Part shown: piece by piece, positions 45,387 to 55,936 of the stretch
How the letters are laid out: every line of letters starts with the position of its first letter
Numbering within the stretch: the first letter of the stretch is position 1
DNA from: Bacteroidia bacterium
GTDB taxonomy: Bacteria > Bacteroidota > Bacteroidia > Bacteroidales > Prolixibacteraceae
Assembly: GCA_026391655.1 (NCBI GenBank)
Contig: JAPLDR010000042.1
Span: forward strand, 1 to 64,000
Direction: 5' to 3'
DNA length: 64,000 nt
The notes under the pieces: generated by a model
Told to the model about the DNA's origin: nothing
Seen by the model: only the letters and a program-made list of their open reading frames with translations
Databases searched by the model: none
Made by a program: the position numbers and the translations under genes

Positions 45387-46671
45387 ATTTTGTATTTTCA
45401 ATGATCGCCTCTTTAATTGCTTTCTGACAAACCTGACAGAATTCTGATGTTTCATTCGACTTCATCCGGCAATTCTCCCTCGGGCTGAACATCCCTTTTG
45501 AAATGTAACCTCCCCCTTCGAATGCTCCAACCTTCGATGCATATTTTCCATCCCGTGGTGTTGGAACAGGTGTAGTCACATCGACCATATCCTTCCATTT
45601 TGAAGAAAAATCAACCAGGGTAGTAAGGTTCGGTTCCCAGGGCTCAACCTTAAGATTGTAATAATTGTCGTAGGCAACTTCCGAAGTATAATATTCGTCA
45701 CCTAATCCGCCAAATCCATGTCCGAACTCGTGAGCAAAGACTTTCGACGAGAGCAGGTGGTCGGTGGTGCATACAGTTACTGAGTTATAAAATCCGCCAC
45801 CACCATAGCGTGACGAGTTTACCAGAATAATGATTTGGTCGTAAGGGACCGCTGCGGCCATATCATGAATGGTCTTCATATCGGAAGTTGTAAGGTACCT
45901 CGAAATATCGAACGTATAAAATGTGCTGTTGAATAATGAGTTACGGTAAATATGTTCACCCGGTATATCTGTTCCTGATTCGACAGATGGTGTTTTCAGT
46001 GTGTAAACATTAAAATACTCCTTCATCTGTGAAAACGGGGCAACCACGAAAAGAGAATCAGTCAACCTTTTCGAATCTTTCACGAACTTTTCCATCTCGT
46101 CTTCAGTATATCCTTCAGCCAGAATAGCAATATCAATCTTGTGAGAAGGCTCGCCTGAAATAAGAATTTTTTCGACAGAAATATGTTTAGTGTTTTCGTT
46201 GTTTATGAAATAGTTCTCGGGGTTGATGTTTGTTGAATAGATTTCGGAAAACTGCCCGTCGTAATTTCTTTTTTCAATCTTTAGCCGAATGATATTTTTC
46301 GGGAAAGGAAATCTTATCACCTGATAAAATGCTTTGTCAATCACTTTAGCTTCTGCTGTTGTTTGCCATTCCTGAAAAAGGGGAGAGAAACCTTTTGAGA
46401 ATATAAGCTCTCCGCTCTTGTTGTCATAAACCCGAAAACGGTAAGTGCCTAAGTTTCGATTGTCGATCAATGTGTTGTGTGATCCGCTCCACATTTTTTC
46501 TTTCTTTATCTCGCAAGGAATCACAGCAACTGAGGTATGATTTCCTGTTAGCAGGTAATCGTATCGTAAAACCTCGTCGGTGAAAAAGTCATCAAATACA
46601 GGAGTCGCCCAACCCGACAACGGCACAAAAAGAATGATAATCCTGATTAAAAGTTTCTTCATCATGTTCAT
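45385..46671 (-). CDS. M64 (IgA-peptidase-like) metallopeptidase
   Basis: The 428-residue exported protein has a signal peptide (LLIRIIILFVPLSGWA). The zinc site is HEFGHGFGGLGDEYY (HExxH with the third ligand downstream), as in the Peptidase_M64 family. The N-terminal domain is beta-rich and carries the pattern of a Bacteroidota M64 N-terminal domain. It should act in the periplasm or outside. The substrate is not deducible; IgA specificity is not implied. Confidence 0.9.
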   Translation of the reverse strand: MNMMKKLLIRIIILFVPLSGWATPVFDDFFTDEVLRYDYLLTGNHTSVAVIPCEIKKEKMWSGSHNTLIDNRNLGTYRFRVYDNKSGELIFSKGFSPLFQEWQTTAEAKVIDKAFYQVIRFPFPKNIIRLKIEKRNYDGQFSEIYSTNINPENYFINNENTKHISVEKILISGEPSHKIDIAILAEGYTEDEMEKFVKDSKRLTDSLFVVAPFSQMKEYFNVYTLKTPSVESGTDIPGEHIYRNSLFNSTFYTFDISRYLTTSDMKTIHDMAAAVPYDQIIILVNSSRYGGGGFYNSVTVCTTDHLLSSKVFAHEFGHGFGGLGDEYYTSEVAYDNYYNLKVEPWEPNLTTLVDFSSKWKDMVDVTTPVPTPRDGKYASKVGAFEGGGYISKGMFSPRENCRMKSNETSEFCQVCQKAIKEAIIENTK

Positions 46672-46735
46672 CTTTCGTTACTTTTGCAAAGAAGATTCAA
46701 AATTAACGATTTTTGACTAATAAATATTTCCGATT

Positions 46736-47989
46736 ATGTCAGTTTTATACGATTATATAAAGGAGTTTTTGCTCAGCTATGGATTTATAGCCCGGTTAGC
46801 AATTTATGGGGCTGCTCTTGGTTCCTTTCTGATGTTGGTTGTTGTGGCTTCCATTGTTTTTCTGATCATCCGAACGGTCTTTGTGAAAATAGTTGGACGG
46901 ATTGTCAGGCGTACAAAGGGTATTTGGGATGATACCCTGTTTGCGCACAGGTTTTTTCACGTTTTGATTCATATTATTCCAGCCATAATCATTTATAGCT
47001 CTTCAGGTTATGGTGGCGCGGACCTTATCTGGCTTCCGGCATTGATAAAGGGAGTTGCGCAAATCTACCTTTCAGCGATAGTGGTTACTGCTTTTATCCG
47101 TTTTTTGAATGCCGGACAGGAGATTTACAATACATATCCCTATGCGAAAGACCGCCCGATAAAAGGTTATATCCAATTAATGAAGATTCTGGTATACTTT
47201 TTTGGGGCAATTTTTATCGTGGCAGTTCTTGTTGATAAAAATCCGGCAAGTTTATTCGCCGGATTGGGCGCTATGGCAGCCGTATTAATGTTCGTTTTTA
47301 AAGATCCCATTCTGGGTTTTGTAGCTAGTATTCAGCTTGCTGCCAATAAAATGGTGAAGCCGGGCGACTGGATTACCGTACCCAGGTTTGATGTCGACGG
47401 AACTGTTTACGACATATCGCTTACCACGGTGAAAGTTCAAAACTGGGATAAAACTATTACAACGATTCCTACCTATTCCCTGGTTTCTGAGTCGGTCACA
47501 AATTGGATCGGTATGATCGAATCCGGAGGACGCAGGATTCAGCGCTCTGTAAATATTGATATTACAAGTATCCGCCTTTGTGATCAGCATTTATTGGACC
47601 GGCTTCACAAATTGCCGGGGTTCAATGAATTTGTCAATTCTGAGCCGTCATCTGGCGCAGATATTCAAGATGATATGAAAGTGGGCGCATTAAAATTGAC
47701 TGGTTTTGACACGCCTACAAACCTTTCTTTGTTTAAAAAATATTTAGAGGGTTATTGTCAGATTCATCCTGGAATACACGAAAATATGACCCGAATGGTC
47801 AGATTTCTTCAGTCAACAGAAAAAGGACTTCCTGTTGAGATTATTGTTTTTAGTAAATCGCAACAAGCCGATCTTTACGAAGCTTTACAGTCCGAAATAT
47901 TTGATCATATTTTTGCTGTACTTCCCGTATTTGGGTTGAGGGTGTTTCAGAATCCCTCAGGTAGTTGTTTTCCCTCATCCGATATTTAA
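46736..47989 (+). CDS. MscS-family mechanosensitive channel, YbdG-like
   Basis: The 417-residue inner membrane protein has about five TM helices. The pore-lining segment is followed by the MscS beta domain: LGAMAAVLMFVFKDPILGF, then ANKMVKPGDWITVPRFDVDG, TVKVQNWDKTITTIPTYSL. The C-terminal extension and size fit the YbdG/MscM group. It releases solutes on hypo-osmotic stress. It is monocistronic by spacing, divergent from M64. Confidence 0.9.
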   Translation: MSVLYDYIKEFLLSYGFIARLAIYGAALGSFLMLVVVASIVFLIIRTVFVKIVGRIVRRTKGIWDDTLFAHRFFHVLIHIIPAIIIYSSSGYGGADLIWLPALIKGVAQIYLSAIVVTAFIRFLNAGQEIYNTYPYAKDRPIKGYIQLMKILVYFFGAIFIVAVLVDKNPASLFAGLGAMAAVLMFVFKDPILGFVASIQLAANKMVKPGDWITVPRFDVDGTVYDISLTTVKVQNWDKTITTIPTYSLVSESVTNWIGMIESGGRRIQRSVNIDITSIRLCDQHLLDRLHKLPGFNEFVNSEPSSGADIQDDMKVGALKLTGFDTPTNLSLFKKYLEGYCQIHPGIHENMTRMVRFLQSTEKGLPVEIIVFSKSQQADLYEALQSEIFDHIFAVLPVFGLRVFQNPSGSCFPSSDI

Positions 47990-48148
47990 CAGATAGCTTT
48001 TACAAAATAGTTTTCCGGCACTGATATCCTTATAATATGCATTGATTTAAATAATTTCAGGTTCTGGCAAGCTTGTTTATCAATTTTTTATTTGGATAGT
48101 TCGAAATGTGAAAATATTTAGCCATTTTTGTATCAAATTGTAAGTATC

Positions 48149-48649
48149 GTGAAGAAGAATAATATTGAATTAGAAGAAGATTTTAAGGAACAAAGTGTTC
48201 ATATTGATGATCTTGACCGAAAGATTCTCAAACTGATTACCGCAAATGCCCGAATCCCTTTTTTGGAAGTTGCCAGAGAGTGTGGAGTGTCGGGAGCTGC
48301 TATTCATCAACGTGTTCAGCGATTGGTGTCAATGGGGGTAATTATTGGCTCTGAGTTTTTGGTAAGTCCGCAGAAGCTTGGCTATAATACGACTGGTTAC
48401 ATGGGAATCTACCTCGAAAAAGCAAGTTACGACAAAAAGGTATTAAAATTGTTGCGAGAGATTCCGGAAATAGTTGAATGTCATCATACTACTGGTCAGT
48501 ATGCGATCTTTATCAAGATTCAAACCAAAACCAACAAGCATCTGATGAAAATCATTGATACAGATCTTCAGGCCATTGATGGAATTGCACGGACCGAGAC
48601 ATTTATTTCGCTGGAGGAAGACTTTAAACGGCAAATCCCGATCAGGTAA
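48149..48649 (+). CDS. Lrp/AsnC family transcription regulator (copy 2)
   Basis: The protein (166 residues from GTG 48149) has an extra acidic N-terminal arm (residues 1-22). The winged-helix domain is LDRKILKLITANARIPF and GVSGAAIHQRVQRL, and the RAM domain has IVECHHTTGQYAIFIKI and TETFISLEEDF. It closely resembles the regulator at 22545, suggesting a paralogous pair. The start is uncertain; a TTG at 48128 gives seven more residues. Effector and targets are unknown. Confidence 0.9.
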   Translation: MKKNNIELEEDFKEQSVHIDDLDRKILKLITANARIPFLEVARECGVSGAAIHQRVQRLVSMGVIIGSEFLVSPQKLGYNTTGYMGIYLEKASYDKKVLKLLREIPEIVECHHTTGQYAIFIKIQTKTNKHLMKIIDTDLQAIDGIARTETFISLEEDFKRQIPIR

Positions 48650-48669
48650 AGCCTTCTTTATAATTGATT

Positions 48670-48707
48670 AAACAACAAAGCCTCCGGTTACGGAGGCTTT
48701 GTTGTTT
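48670..48707. terminator. Bidirectional terminator, perfect 17-bp stem
   Basis: The stem is 17 bp with a 4-base loop, perfect, with AAACAAC/GTTGTTT ends; the middle is AAGCCTCCG/CGGAGGCTT. It lies between the convergent Lrp and DUF3127 genes and can end both transcripts. Confidence 0.85.
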
Positions 48708-48721
48708 AATCCGAAAAAACA

Positions 48722-49090
48722 TTAGAAAGGAAGATCATCCTTGTCGCCTGAATCTCCGATCGGAGGGATATCCGATTCTGAAAAGGTTGGAGGATTTTGA
48801 CTCGCAGCGCCTTGCTGCACAAGATCGACCCGAAAGGCATTGATGTTGGAATACCATTTTTCATTGTATTCACGCGATTCGATACTAAACGAAACCTCAA
48901 CCTCCATATTAGGTTTGATCTTATCAAAAGTGCCGTTCTTGTCGTTAAAAAGTGTAAAACAGATTTTTTTGGGAAATTGCTCCTCAGCAGTTTCAATGAT
49001 AAAATCCTGTTTTTTCCATTCTCCGCGTGCACTGGTCCCTTTTATTTCGGGAAGAATCTGTAATACTTTTCCTGTTGTTTTAAAGCTCAT
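48722..49090 (-). CDS. DUF3127 protein with SSB-like acidic tail
   Basis: The 122-residue cytosolic protein matches DUF3127 (GKVLQILPEIKGTSARGEW, FTLFNDKNGTFDKIKPNMEV, then YNEKWYSNINAFRV), an OB-fold-like ssDNA-binding-like family of Bacteroidota. Its C-terminal tip DKDDLPF mimics the acidic DDDIPF end of SSB, which recruits partner proteins. It follows the FKBP gene on the same strand, but a terminator lies between. The exact role is unknown. Confidence 0.85.
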   Translation of the reverse strand: MSFKTTGKVLQILPEIKGTSARGEWKKQDFIIETAEEQFPKKICFTLFNDKNGTFDKIKPNMEVEVSFSIESREYNEKWYSNINAFRVDLVQQGAASQNPPTFSESDIPPIGDSGDKDDLPF

Positions 49091-49114
49091 ATACTTTTCT
49101 ATTTAAGTTACTTA

Positions 49115-49151
49115 TAAAAACAAGATCCGGAATTGACTATCCCGGATCTTG
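49115..49151 (-). terminator. Terminator of the FKBP gene
   Basis: CAAGATCCGG (49121-49130) and CCGGATCTTG (49142-49151) pair perfectly. On the minus strand the stem is followed by T5. It lies between FKBP and DUF3127. Confidence 0.85.
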
Positions 49152-49192
49152 CAAACGGGGTATATTCCCCAAAAGTAATTTAAAAAATCAAA

Positions 49193-49891
49193 TTATTTTT
49201 TGATTTGGAGAAGTTCAACTTCGAATATAAGCACTGCATTAGGTTTGATATCGGCACCGGCACCACGTTCTCCATAAGCAAGAGCCGAAGGAATGACAAG
49301 TTTCCATTTTGATCCGACAGGCATCAGCTGAAGCGCTTCTGTCCATCCAGGAATAACCTGGTTTGCCAAAAATTTGACTGGTTCTTTGCCTTCAGAACTA
49401 TCAAATACTTTACCTTCAACGGTTGTGCCTTTGTAATGAACAAGGACAGTGTCAGTTGCTAATGGTTTTGGGCCTGTTCCCTCTTTAATAATTTCATACT
49501 GCAGTCCGCTGGCTGTAGTTTTAACTTCAGCACGCTTACCGTTTTCTGCAAGAAATTTTTTCCCGGCTTCGGTAGCTTTTACAGTTTCAACCTGCTGAGC
49601 TTTCAAAAAGTAGCTTTGTGTTACAGACTGAATCACCGCGGAAGGAATTTGTGAAGAATCACCCTTAAGAGAGCTGGTGAAAGCTGCCAGAATAATTTTT
49701 TGGTCAAGATTTTTTCCACCCGGTGCAGCAGGAAGATTTTTCTTAATGTTGTTACCTATATCAATTCCAATTGCATAGGCTGCTGAATCTGCAAGAGTTT
49801 TCAGCTCAACTTTTGAACTTTTGAATGTGTTGCATGATCCCAGGAATAATGTACCTGCAACTAACGTAACAACCAGAGATTTGATTTGCAT
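49193..49891 (-). CDS. FKBP-type peptidyl-prolyl isomerase lipoprotein
   Basis: The 232-residue protein has a lipoprotein signal ([15 protein letters not shown]). An N-terminal dimerization domain follows ([19 protein letters not shown], as in FkpA/Mip), then a long helix and the FKBP domain ([47 protein letters not shown] and VLIFEVELL). It assists folding of envelope proteins in the periplasm. The length is normal for Mip-like proteins. Confidence 0.9.
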   Translation of the reverse strand: MQIKSLVVTLVAGTLFLGSCNTFKSSKVELKTLADSAAYAIGIDIGNNIKKNLPAAPGGKNLDQKIILAAFTSSLKGDSSQIPSAVIQSVTQSYFLKAQQVETVKATEAGKKFLAENGKRAEVKTTASGLQYEIIKEGTGPKPLATDTVLVHYKGTTVEGKVFDSSEGKEPVKFLANQVIPGWTEALQLMPVGSKWKLVIPSALAYGERGAGADIKPNAVLIFEVELLQIKK

Positions 49892-50084
49892 AATTGTTTT
49901 TCTTATAAATTTTAAATGTATATTCTAAAAGCTGCGAAGATAGAAATTTAATTGTGAAATACACATCGTACTGTTTGTTTAAATAGTTTAAAAAAGAATT
50001 AATTGATGGTGAATTATAAGTTTATAGTGGATAAGTCAATATCTGTTAATTATGAACCGACAATTGTGGTCGGCAACTGACGAA

Positions 50085-50771
50085 TTAAATAATTGGAAAT
50101 GGCTCATTTTTCGTGCCCCTCAGCATCTCCCGTTTGCCGGGTGGACCAGGAATTCTCTCCGGAGTAAATCCCGCTTCCTTAAGCGATCGGCGGACTGCTC
50201 CTTTTGCACAGTAGGTTACAAGTTTTGCCTTTGTTGCACAATGATTTGCGAGCTGTTGAAAAATTGATGTCTCCCAAAGTTCAGGTTGCTTTACGGGTGA
50301 AAAGGCATCAAAATAGATCAAATCAAACAACGGCAAAGCCGAATAATCAATATTTTTTAAATCCGACGATAGCTTAAGTATCGAAAAATTATAAGTGATT
50401 TTTACCTCTTCATTCCACTTTGCTTCATGAATCATGCGAAATAGTTTAGGATTGCCTTCGGAAACGATTTCAGGATAATTTAATAATGTCCAGACTGATG
50501 GTGGCAAAGGATACTTCTCAACAGTGATATACAGGATGGCTATATTTACTTTATGTGCCTCTAATACTGTAAGATATGCATTTAATCCCGTACCGAATCC
50601 TACCTCCAGCAGGTTGAGTGAAGGTTGATCACATTTTCGCAGACCGGCTTCAATAAATACATGCATCGATTCCTGAACTGCCCCGAATGTTGAATGATAA
50701 TGCTCACCAGGTTCTTGCACAAAAAGAGTGTCGGAACCATCGTCTGTTTTAACTAATTCAGGCGTATTCAT
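50085..50771 (-). CDS. mnmD: tRNA 5-methylaminomethyl-2-thiouridine methyltransferase MnmD-type
   Basis: The 228-residue protein has the SAM motif LLEVGFGTGLNAYL and the MnmD hallmark DLIYFDAFSPVKQPELW. This is the stand-alone MnmC1-like methyltransferase (Methyltransf_30) that finishes mnm5s2U34 in tRNA. The N-terminal VKTDDGSDTLFV and EHYHSTFGAVQESMHVFI are typical. It is divergent from the Sua5/YrdC gene; both concern tRNA anticodon-loop modification. Confidence 0.9.
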   Translation of the reverse strand: MNTPELVKTDDGSDTLFVQEPGEHYHSTFGAVQESMHVFIEAGLRKCDQPSLNLLEVGFGTGLNAYLTVLEAHKVNIAILYITVEKYPLPPSVWTLLNYPEIVSEGNPKLFRMIHEAKWNEEVKITYNFSILKLSSDLKNIDYSALPLFDLIYFDAFSPVKQPELWETSIFQQLANHCATKAKLVTYCAKGAVRRSLKEAGFTPERIPGPPGKREMLRGTKNEPFPII

Positions 50772-50885
50772 TTAAATCGAAAGTTGTTAAGTATTTATTC
50801 TGTTAATCGTTGGTAAAAATACGGTGAAAAATTCTTACTTTCGCCTGATTATGAAAAGAATGTCAAACAATTAGCTCTTACAGTA

Positions 50886-51500
50886 ATGATTATTCGGCTA
50901 TACGACGAAAACCCAAATCCTAAAGATCTGCTGAAAGTAGTTGAAATTCTTCTGGATGGAGGGGTAATCATTTACCCGACTGATACTATTTATGGTATCG
51001 GATGCGATATCACAAAACCTAAAGCTGTTGAACGTGTGGCGCGGATTAAAAATGTAAAACCGGGAAAGGCCGATTTCTCTTTTATTTTTTATGATCTAAG
51101 TAATATCTCTGACTATTGTAAGCCAATCCCCAACAGCATCTTCAAACTGATGAAAAAAAATCTTCCCGGTCCATTCACTTTTATCCTGAATGCGAACAGC
51201 AATATTCCGAAACTCTTTAGAAGTACAAAAAAAAGCATCGGGATTCGCGTTCCCAATAATAACATCATCCGTGAGATTGTGAGAGAACTTGGAAATCCCA
51301 TCCTTTCAACTTCAGTTCATGACGATGACGCGATCATTGAATACACAACCGATCCTGAGCTTATCCACGAAAAATATGGTGATCTTGTTGATCTGGTGAT
51401 TGATGGCGGATTTGGCGGAAATATTCCTTCGACAGTTGTAGATTGCATTGGTAATGAGCCTGTTATAATCAGAATGGGGAAAGAGGAACTGATTGATTAG
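50886..51500 (+). CDS. Threonylcarbamoyl-AMP synthase, Sua5/YciO/YrdC family
   Basis: The 204-residue protein has GGVIIYPTDTIYGIGCDI, KNVKPGKADFSFIF, LPGPFTFILNA, IGIRVPNN and STVVD, the YrdC fold. TsaC/Sua5 makes threonylcarbamoyl-AMP for t6A37 of tRNA; some YciO relatives have other roles, so the exact group is open. It is short, without the Sua5 C-terminal domain. It lies divergent from mnmD. Confidence 0.85.
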   Translation: MIIRLYDENPNPKDLLKVVEILLDGGVIIYPTDTIYGIGCDITKPKAVERVARIKNVKPGKADFSFIFYDLSNISDYCKPIPNSIFKLMKKNLPGPFTFILNANSNIPKLFRSTKKSIGIRVPNNNIIREIVRELGNPILSTSVHDDDAIIEYTTDPELIHEKYGDLVDLVIDGGFGGNIPSTVVDCIGNEPVIIRMGKEELID

Positions 51501-51711
51501 TTTTGCAATATGGTCATGTCCCGGTTGACTTAAACCTTACCCTACGAAATCATATCTTCTAAGCTTACATAATATTGCAAATGTAATCATTGAATTTGCC
51601 GCTTACAAAATTAGAAATGGGAAATTCAAAGTTGAAAATGTAAGTTCGATAAATCACAACGGGCTTGAAAGTCCGGAGGTGGTCGGTGCTGTACGAGGTC
51701 TTAACGCACAA

Positions 51712-51749
51712 AAAAGAGGCTATCCCGATGATTTGAGATAGCCTCTTTT
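51712..51749 (-). terminator. Terminator of ppdK
   Basis: AAAAGAGGCTATC and GATAGCCTCTTTT pair over 13 bases; on the minus strand it is followed by T's. It starts 23 bases after the ppdK stop. Confidence 0.85.
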
Positions 51750-51771
51750 AACTTTATTTAATCAAAAAACC

Positions 51772-54480
51772 TTATTGCTTTTTAAGATTTGCCTGAGCAG
51801 CCGCCAGTCGTGCAATCGGCACGCGGAACGGAGAACAACTCACATAGTCGAGACCAACCATATCACAGAATTCGATAGAGCTTGGTTCACCACCATGTTC
51901 GCCGCAAATTCCGAGTTTAATATCGGGACGTGTAGAACGACCTTTGGTAACGGCCATCTGAACCAACTGACCAACACCATGACGGTCGAGAACCTGGAAA
52001 GGATCTTGTTTAAGAATTCCTTTTTCGAGGTAAGCGGGTAAAAATTTACCGGCATCGTCGCGCGAGAATCCCATCGTCATCTGAGTTAGGTCATTTGTTC
52101 CGAAAGAGAAGAACTGCGCCTCTTTGGCAATCCCTTCGGCTGTCAAAGCCGCGCGCGGAACTTCAATCATTGTTCCTACAAGATAGTCGATTCTGTCGCC
52201 GCGTTCTGCAAATACCTTCTCTGCAGTTGCATTGATAATAGCAGCCTGATTTGTATATTCAGCGACAGTACCAATCAATGGCACCATGATTTCAGGACGG
52301 GCATCAACACCTTTTGCTTTCAGATTCATGGCAGCTTCTATAATCGCGCGTGCCTGCATCTCGGTAATTTCAGGATAGGTGATTCCCAAACGGCAACCAC
52401 GGTGTCCCAGCATTGGGTTGAACTCCTCCAATTCTGAAACTTTTTGACGTATCTGGTCAATAGATATTCCCATTTCCGCAGCAAGTTCTTTTTGCGTAGC
52501 CTGTTGATGAGGCACAAATTCGTGTAATGGCGGATCAAGCAAACGAACAGTAACGCCATAACCAGCCATTGCCTCAAAAATTCCTTCAAAGTCGGAGCGC
52601 TGATAAGGCAATAGTTTGGCCAAAGCCAATTTACGACCTTTGATATCGGATGATAAAATCATTTCGCGCATCGCTTTGATCCTTTCACCTTCGAAGAACA
52701 TATGCTCGGTACGGCAAAGACCAATTCCTTTTGCACCAAACTGCCGGGCTATTGCCGCATCTTTGGGCGTGTCGGCATTCGTCCGCACTTTCATTCGCGT
52801 GTACTTGTCGGACAACTCCATAAGTTTTGCGAAATCACTACTCAAAGCAGCCTCCTGAGTTTTCACCTTGCCTTCGTAAACTTCTCCTGTTGATCCGTTT
52901 AATGAAATCCAATCGCCTTCTTTATATTTTTTGCCACTCGCCTCACACGTTCTGGTTTTGTAGTCGATACGCATAGCTCCGGCGCCCGACACACAACATT
53001 TACCCATTCCGCGTGCAACAACAGCAGCATGAGAAGTCATACCACCGCGTGCGGTAAGAATACCTCTGGCAATAACCATTCCTTCAAGATCTTCGGGAGA
53101 TGTTTCGATACGAACAAGGATCGAATTTTCGTATTTTCCGGCTTCATCAGCAAAGAATACGATCTGACCCGTAGCAGCACCCGGAGAAGCCGGCAACCCT
53201 TTTGCAATCACTTTTGCTGATTGCAGCGCTTCGGTAGCAAAAACAGGATGAAGCAATTCGTCAAGTCTATTGGGTTCAACACGTAAAAGCGCTGTCTTTT
53301 CATCAATAAATTTTTCTTCAAGCATATCAATGGCCATCTTTACCATGGCAGCACCCGTACGTTTTCCGTTACGAGTCTGTAGCAACCAAAGTTTACCATT
53401 TTGAATTGTAAACTCAATATCCTGCATATCATGATAGTGGTTTTCGAGCTTCTGCTGGATCTTCATCAATTCGGCATATGCATCAGGCATCGATTCTTCG
53501 AGAGAAGGATATTTTGCTGCGCGTACCTCTTCGCTTACATTTTGAAGTGCAGCCCATCGGTGCGATCCTTCAAGCGTAATTTCCTGCGGAGTGCGGATAC
53601 CTGCAACAACATCTTCACCCTGAGCATTGATCAGGTATTCACCATTGAAAATATCTTCGCCTGTCGATGCATCACGTGTGAATGCAACACCTGTAGCGGA
53701 ATTATTCCCCATGTTTCCAAAAACCATAGCCTGAACATTCACGGCAGTTCCCCATTCAACAGGGATATTATTAAGTTTGCGATAGTAAATAGCGCGGTCG
53801 TTCATCCAGCTTTCGAAAACGGCACCAATTGCGCCCCATAACTGTTCCCATGGATCAGAAGGGAAATCCTTGCGGGTTTTCTTTAATACTGCATGTTTGA
53901 ACCGAAGAACCAATATTTTAAGATCGGCTACTGTAAATTCGGTATCTTCCTTAATTCCAAGTTCCTCTTTCATCGACTCGATGATCTCTTCAAAAGGATC
54001 GATATCTTCCTTGCTATGTGGTTTCAAACCCAGCACAACATCGCCATACATCTGAACAAAACGGCGGTATGAATCCCATGCGAAACGTTCATTACCCGAT
54101 TGTTTAGCAATTCCCTCAACGGCGAGATCATTCAATCCAAGATTAAGAATTGTATCCATCATGCCGGGCATTGATGCCCTTGCACCTGAGCGAACAGAAA
54201 CCAAACAGGGATTATCTTTCGAACCGAATTTGGTTCCGGTAAGTTCCTCAATATCAGCCACCGCTTTTTTAACGTCTTTGCTAATCATTTCAAAAGCATC
54301 GAAACGACCTTTCTCATTAAAAACCGTACAAACTTCGGTGGTAATTGTAAATCCAGGAGGAACCGGAACTCCGATCAGGTTCATCTCTGCGAGGTTGGCA
54401 CCTTTCCCTCCCAACAAATTTTTCATCTCTGCTCCGCCTTCGGCCTGTCCATTGCCAAATGTGTAAACGTACTTGGTCAT
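51772..54480 (-). CDS. ppdK: Pyruvate, phosphate dikinase
   Basis: The 902-residue cytosolic enzyme interconverts pyruvate + ATP + Pi and PEP + AMP + PPi. The ATP-grasp domain (residues ~1-340) has [20 protein letters not shown] and [19 protein letters not shown]. The swivelling domain has the phospho-His in [16 protein letters not shown] (~455), and the C-terminal PEP barrel has [15 protein letters not shown]. In anaerobic Bacteroidota it serves PPi-dependent glycolysis or gluconeogenesis. A -7 box lies 48-55 bases upstream. Confidence 0.95.
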   Translation of the reverse strand: MTKYVYTFGNGQAEGGAEMKNLLGGKGANLAEMNLIGVPVPPGFTITTEVCTVFNEKGRFDAFEMISKDVKKAVADIEELTGTKFGSKDNPCLVSVRSGARASMPGMMDTILNLGLNDLAVEGIAKQSGNERFAWDSYRRFVQMYGDVVLGLKPHSKEDIDPFEEIIESMKEELGIKEDTEFTVADLKILVLRFKHAVLKKTRKDFPSDPWEQLWGAIGAVFESWMNDRAIYYRKLNNIPVEWGTAVNVQAMVFGNMGNNSATGVAFTRDASTGEDIFNGEYLINAQGEDVVAGIRTPQEITLEGSHRWAALQNVSEEVRAAKYPSLEESMPDAYAELMKIQQKLENHYHDMQDIEFTIQNGKLWLLQTRNGKRTGAAMVKMAIDMLEEKFIDEKTALLRVEPNRLDELLHPVFATEALQSAKVIAKGLPASPGAATGQIVFFADEAGKYENSILVRIETSPEDLEGMVIARGILTARGGMTSHAAVVARGMGKCCVSGAGAMRIDYKTRTCEASGKKYKEGDWISLNGSTGEVYEGKVKTQEAALSSDFAKLMELSDKYTRMKVRTNADTPKDAAIARQFGAKGIGLCRTEHMFFEGERIKAMREMILSSDIKGRKLALAKLLPYQRSDFEGIFEAMAGYGVTVRLLDPPLHEFVPHQQATQKELAAEMGISIDQIRQKVSELEEFNPMLGHRGCRLGITYPEITEMQARAIIEAAMNLKAKGVDARPEIMVPLIGTVAEYTNQAAIINATAEKVFAERGDRIDYLVGTMIEVPRAALTAEGIAKEAQFFSFGTNDLTQMTMGFSRDDAGKFLPAYLEKGILKQDPFQVLDRHGVGQLVQMAVTKGRSTRPDIKLGICGEHGGEPSSIEFCDMVGLDYVSCSPFRVPIARLAAAQANLKKQ

Positions 54481-54527
54481 AATTAAAGTATTAATTTGAA
54501 AATATTTTTAAACATTATTTTGGGGAG

Positions 54528-54535
54528 CAAATTTA
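54528..54535 (-). promoter_or_regulatory. -7 promoter box for ppdK
   Basis: On the minus strand TAAATTTG (54535-54528) fits TAnnTTTG and lies 47 bases before the ppdK ATG. Confidence 0.5.
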
Positions 54536-54625
54536 AGTTTATTTTTTAATAGTCCTAAGCGCTACTAACAGTTGTTAGGATTTTGTAAGCATTTAAAAGA
54601 TATTTTTGTAAAAAAATCGGAGCGC

Positions 54626-55396
54626 ATGAGAATTTGTTTGATAGGTGCAGGAAATCTTGCCACACAGCTGGGAATGGCTCTTTCAGAAAAAGGACATCAG
54701 ATCGTGCAGGTTTGGTCGCGAACATCGAAAAGAGCAGCGGAACTGGCATCGAAACTGAATTGTGAATACACGGCAGAAATATCTTCAATATATTCGGATA
54801 CAGATATCTATATCATCGCAGTAAGTGATAAGGCAATAGAATCGATACTCTCAAAACACGTCTGGGGTAATACGTTGGTCGTTCATACTGCAGGGAGCAT
54901 TCCCATGGATATTCTTGCTCCATATTGTACAAATTATGGTGTTTTCTATCCTTTCCAGACATTCACTGTCGAAAAGAAAATTGTTTTCGACCAGATTCCG
55001 CTTTGTATTGAAGCGTATACACCACAAAATCTGGAGGTTCTGAACACTTTAGCGCTATCGCTTTCTCAAAATATAAGGATAGTTGACTCTAATCACCGAC
55101 AGCAGATCCACCTGGCGGCCGTATTCGTCTGCAATTTCGTTAATCATTTTTATGCAGTCGGTGAAGAGTTATTAAGGGAAAAAGGACTCGATTTTGAAAT
55201 CCTTAAGCCGCTGATCCTTGAAACTGCCTCTAAAGTAGTTGATCAATCACCGAAATCTTCGCAAACTGGCCCCGCCATCCGAAACGATAAAAATGTCATG
55301 GATAAACACCTGGCAATGCTCGAAAATCATCCTGATCTAAAAAAACTCTATTCGCTGATCAGCGAAAGTATAATTCAAACACATAAAAAGTTATAA
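54626..55396 (+). CDS. Rossmann-like/DUF2520 oxidoreductase-like protein
   Basis: The protein (256 residues from ATG 54626) starts with the NAD(P)-binding fold MRICLIGAGNLATQLGMALS. The C-terminal DUF2520 domain is helical (IHLAAVFVCNFVNHFYAVGE, then the QTGPAIRNDKNVMDKHLAML block). It resembles F420/NADP-type or KPR-like dehydrogenases, but the substrate is unknown. A -7 box TATTTTTG (54601-54608) precedes it. It shares one base with the next gene (TAATG), so it heads a four-gene run. Confidence 0.85.
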   Translation: MRICLIGAGNLATQLGMALSEKGHQIVQVWSRTSKRAAELASKLNCEYTAEISSIYSDTDIYIIAVSDKAIESILSKHVWGNTLVVHTAGSIPMDILAPYCTNYGVFYPFQTFTVEKKIVFDQIPLCIEAYTPQNLEVLNTLALSLSQNIRIVDSNHRQQIHLAAVFVCNFVNHFYAVGEELLREKGLDFEILKPLILETASKVVDQSPKSSQTGPAIRNDKNVMDKHLAMLENHPDLKKLYSLISESIIQTHKKL

Positions 55397-55926
55397 TGGC
55401 ATTTTTTAAAGAAGAATTGACGAAAGTCAAAGCATTTGTATTTGACATAGATGGTGTATTATCCGCAGCAACCCAGGTTCTGGCTCCTGATGGCGAAACG
55501 ATAAGGACATCGAACCTTAAAGATGGATTTGCTTTGGTATATGCGATAAGAACTGGTTATCCGGTTTGCGTAATTACGGGCGGAAAAACAATCGAAGTAA
55601 TCAAGAGATGTGAAAAAATAGGAATTAAAGATTTATATGCCGGCTCGCTGAAAAAACTTCCGGGCCTTTACGATTTTATGGAAAAATACAGTCTGAAAGC
55701 TGAAGAGGTGATGTATATGGGCGATGATCTGCCCGATTATCCGGCGATGAAAGTAGCAGGAGTACCCGTTTGTCCCAAAGATGCAGCGCCGGAAATCAAA
55801 GCCATTTCGCATTATATTTCAGATAAAAACGGTGGTGAAGGTTGTGTCCGCGATGTCCTCGAACAGGTGTTACGCGCTCAGGGAAAGTGGATTGATTGTG
55901 AGACAATGAACTGGAACCTGTTTTAA
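55396..55926 (+). CDS. HAD phosphatase, KdsC-like
   Basis: The 176-residue protein has FDIDGVLSAATQVL (catalytic DxDG), YPVCVITGGKTIEVIKRCE and MGDDLPDYPAMKVAGVPV. This is the HAD subfamily of 3-deoxy-manno-octulosonate 8-phosphate phosphatase in lipopolysaccharide core synthesis. The start codon overlaps the stop of the previous gene by one base. Specificity for KDO-8-P is family-based; related enzymes act on other sugar phosphates. Confidence 0.85.
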   Translation: MAFFKEELTKVKAFVFDIDGVLSAATQVLAPDGETIRTSNLKDGFALVYAIRTGYPVCVITGGKTIEVIKRCEKIGIKDLYAGSLKKLPGLYDFMEKYSLKAEEVMYMGDDLPDYPAMKVAGVPVCPKDAAPEIKAISHYISDKNGGEGCVRDVLEQVLRAQGKWIDCETMNWNLF

Positions 55927-55936
55927 TCACCACATT

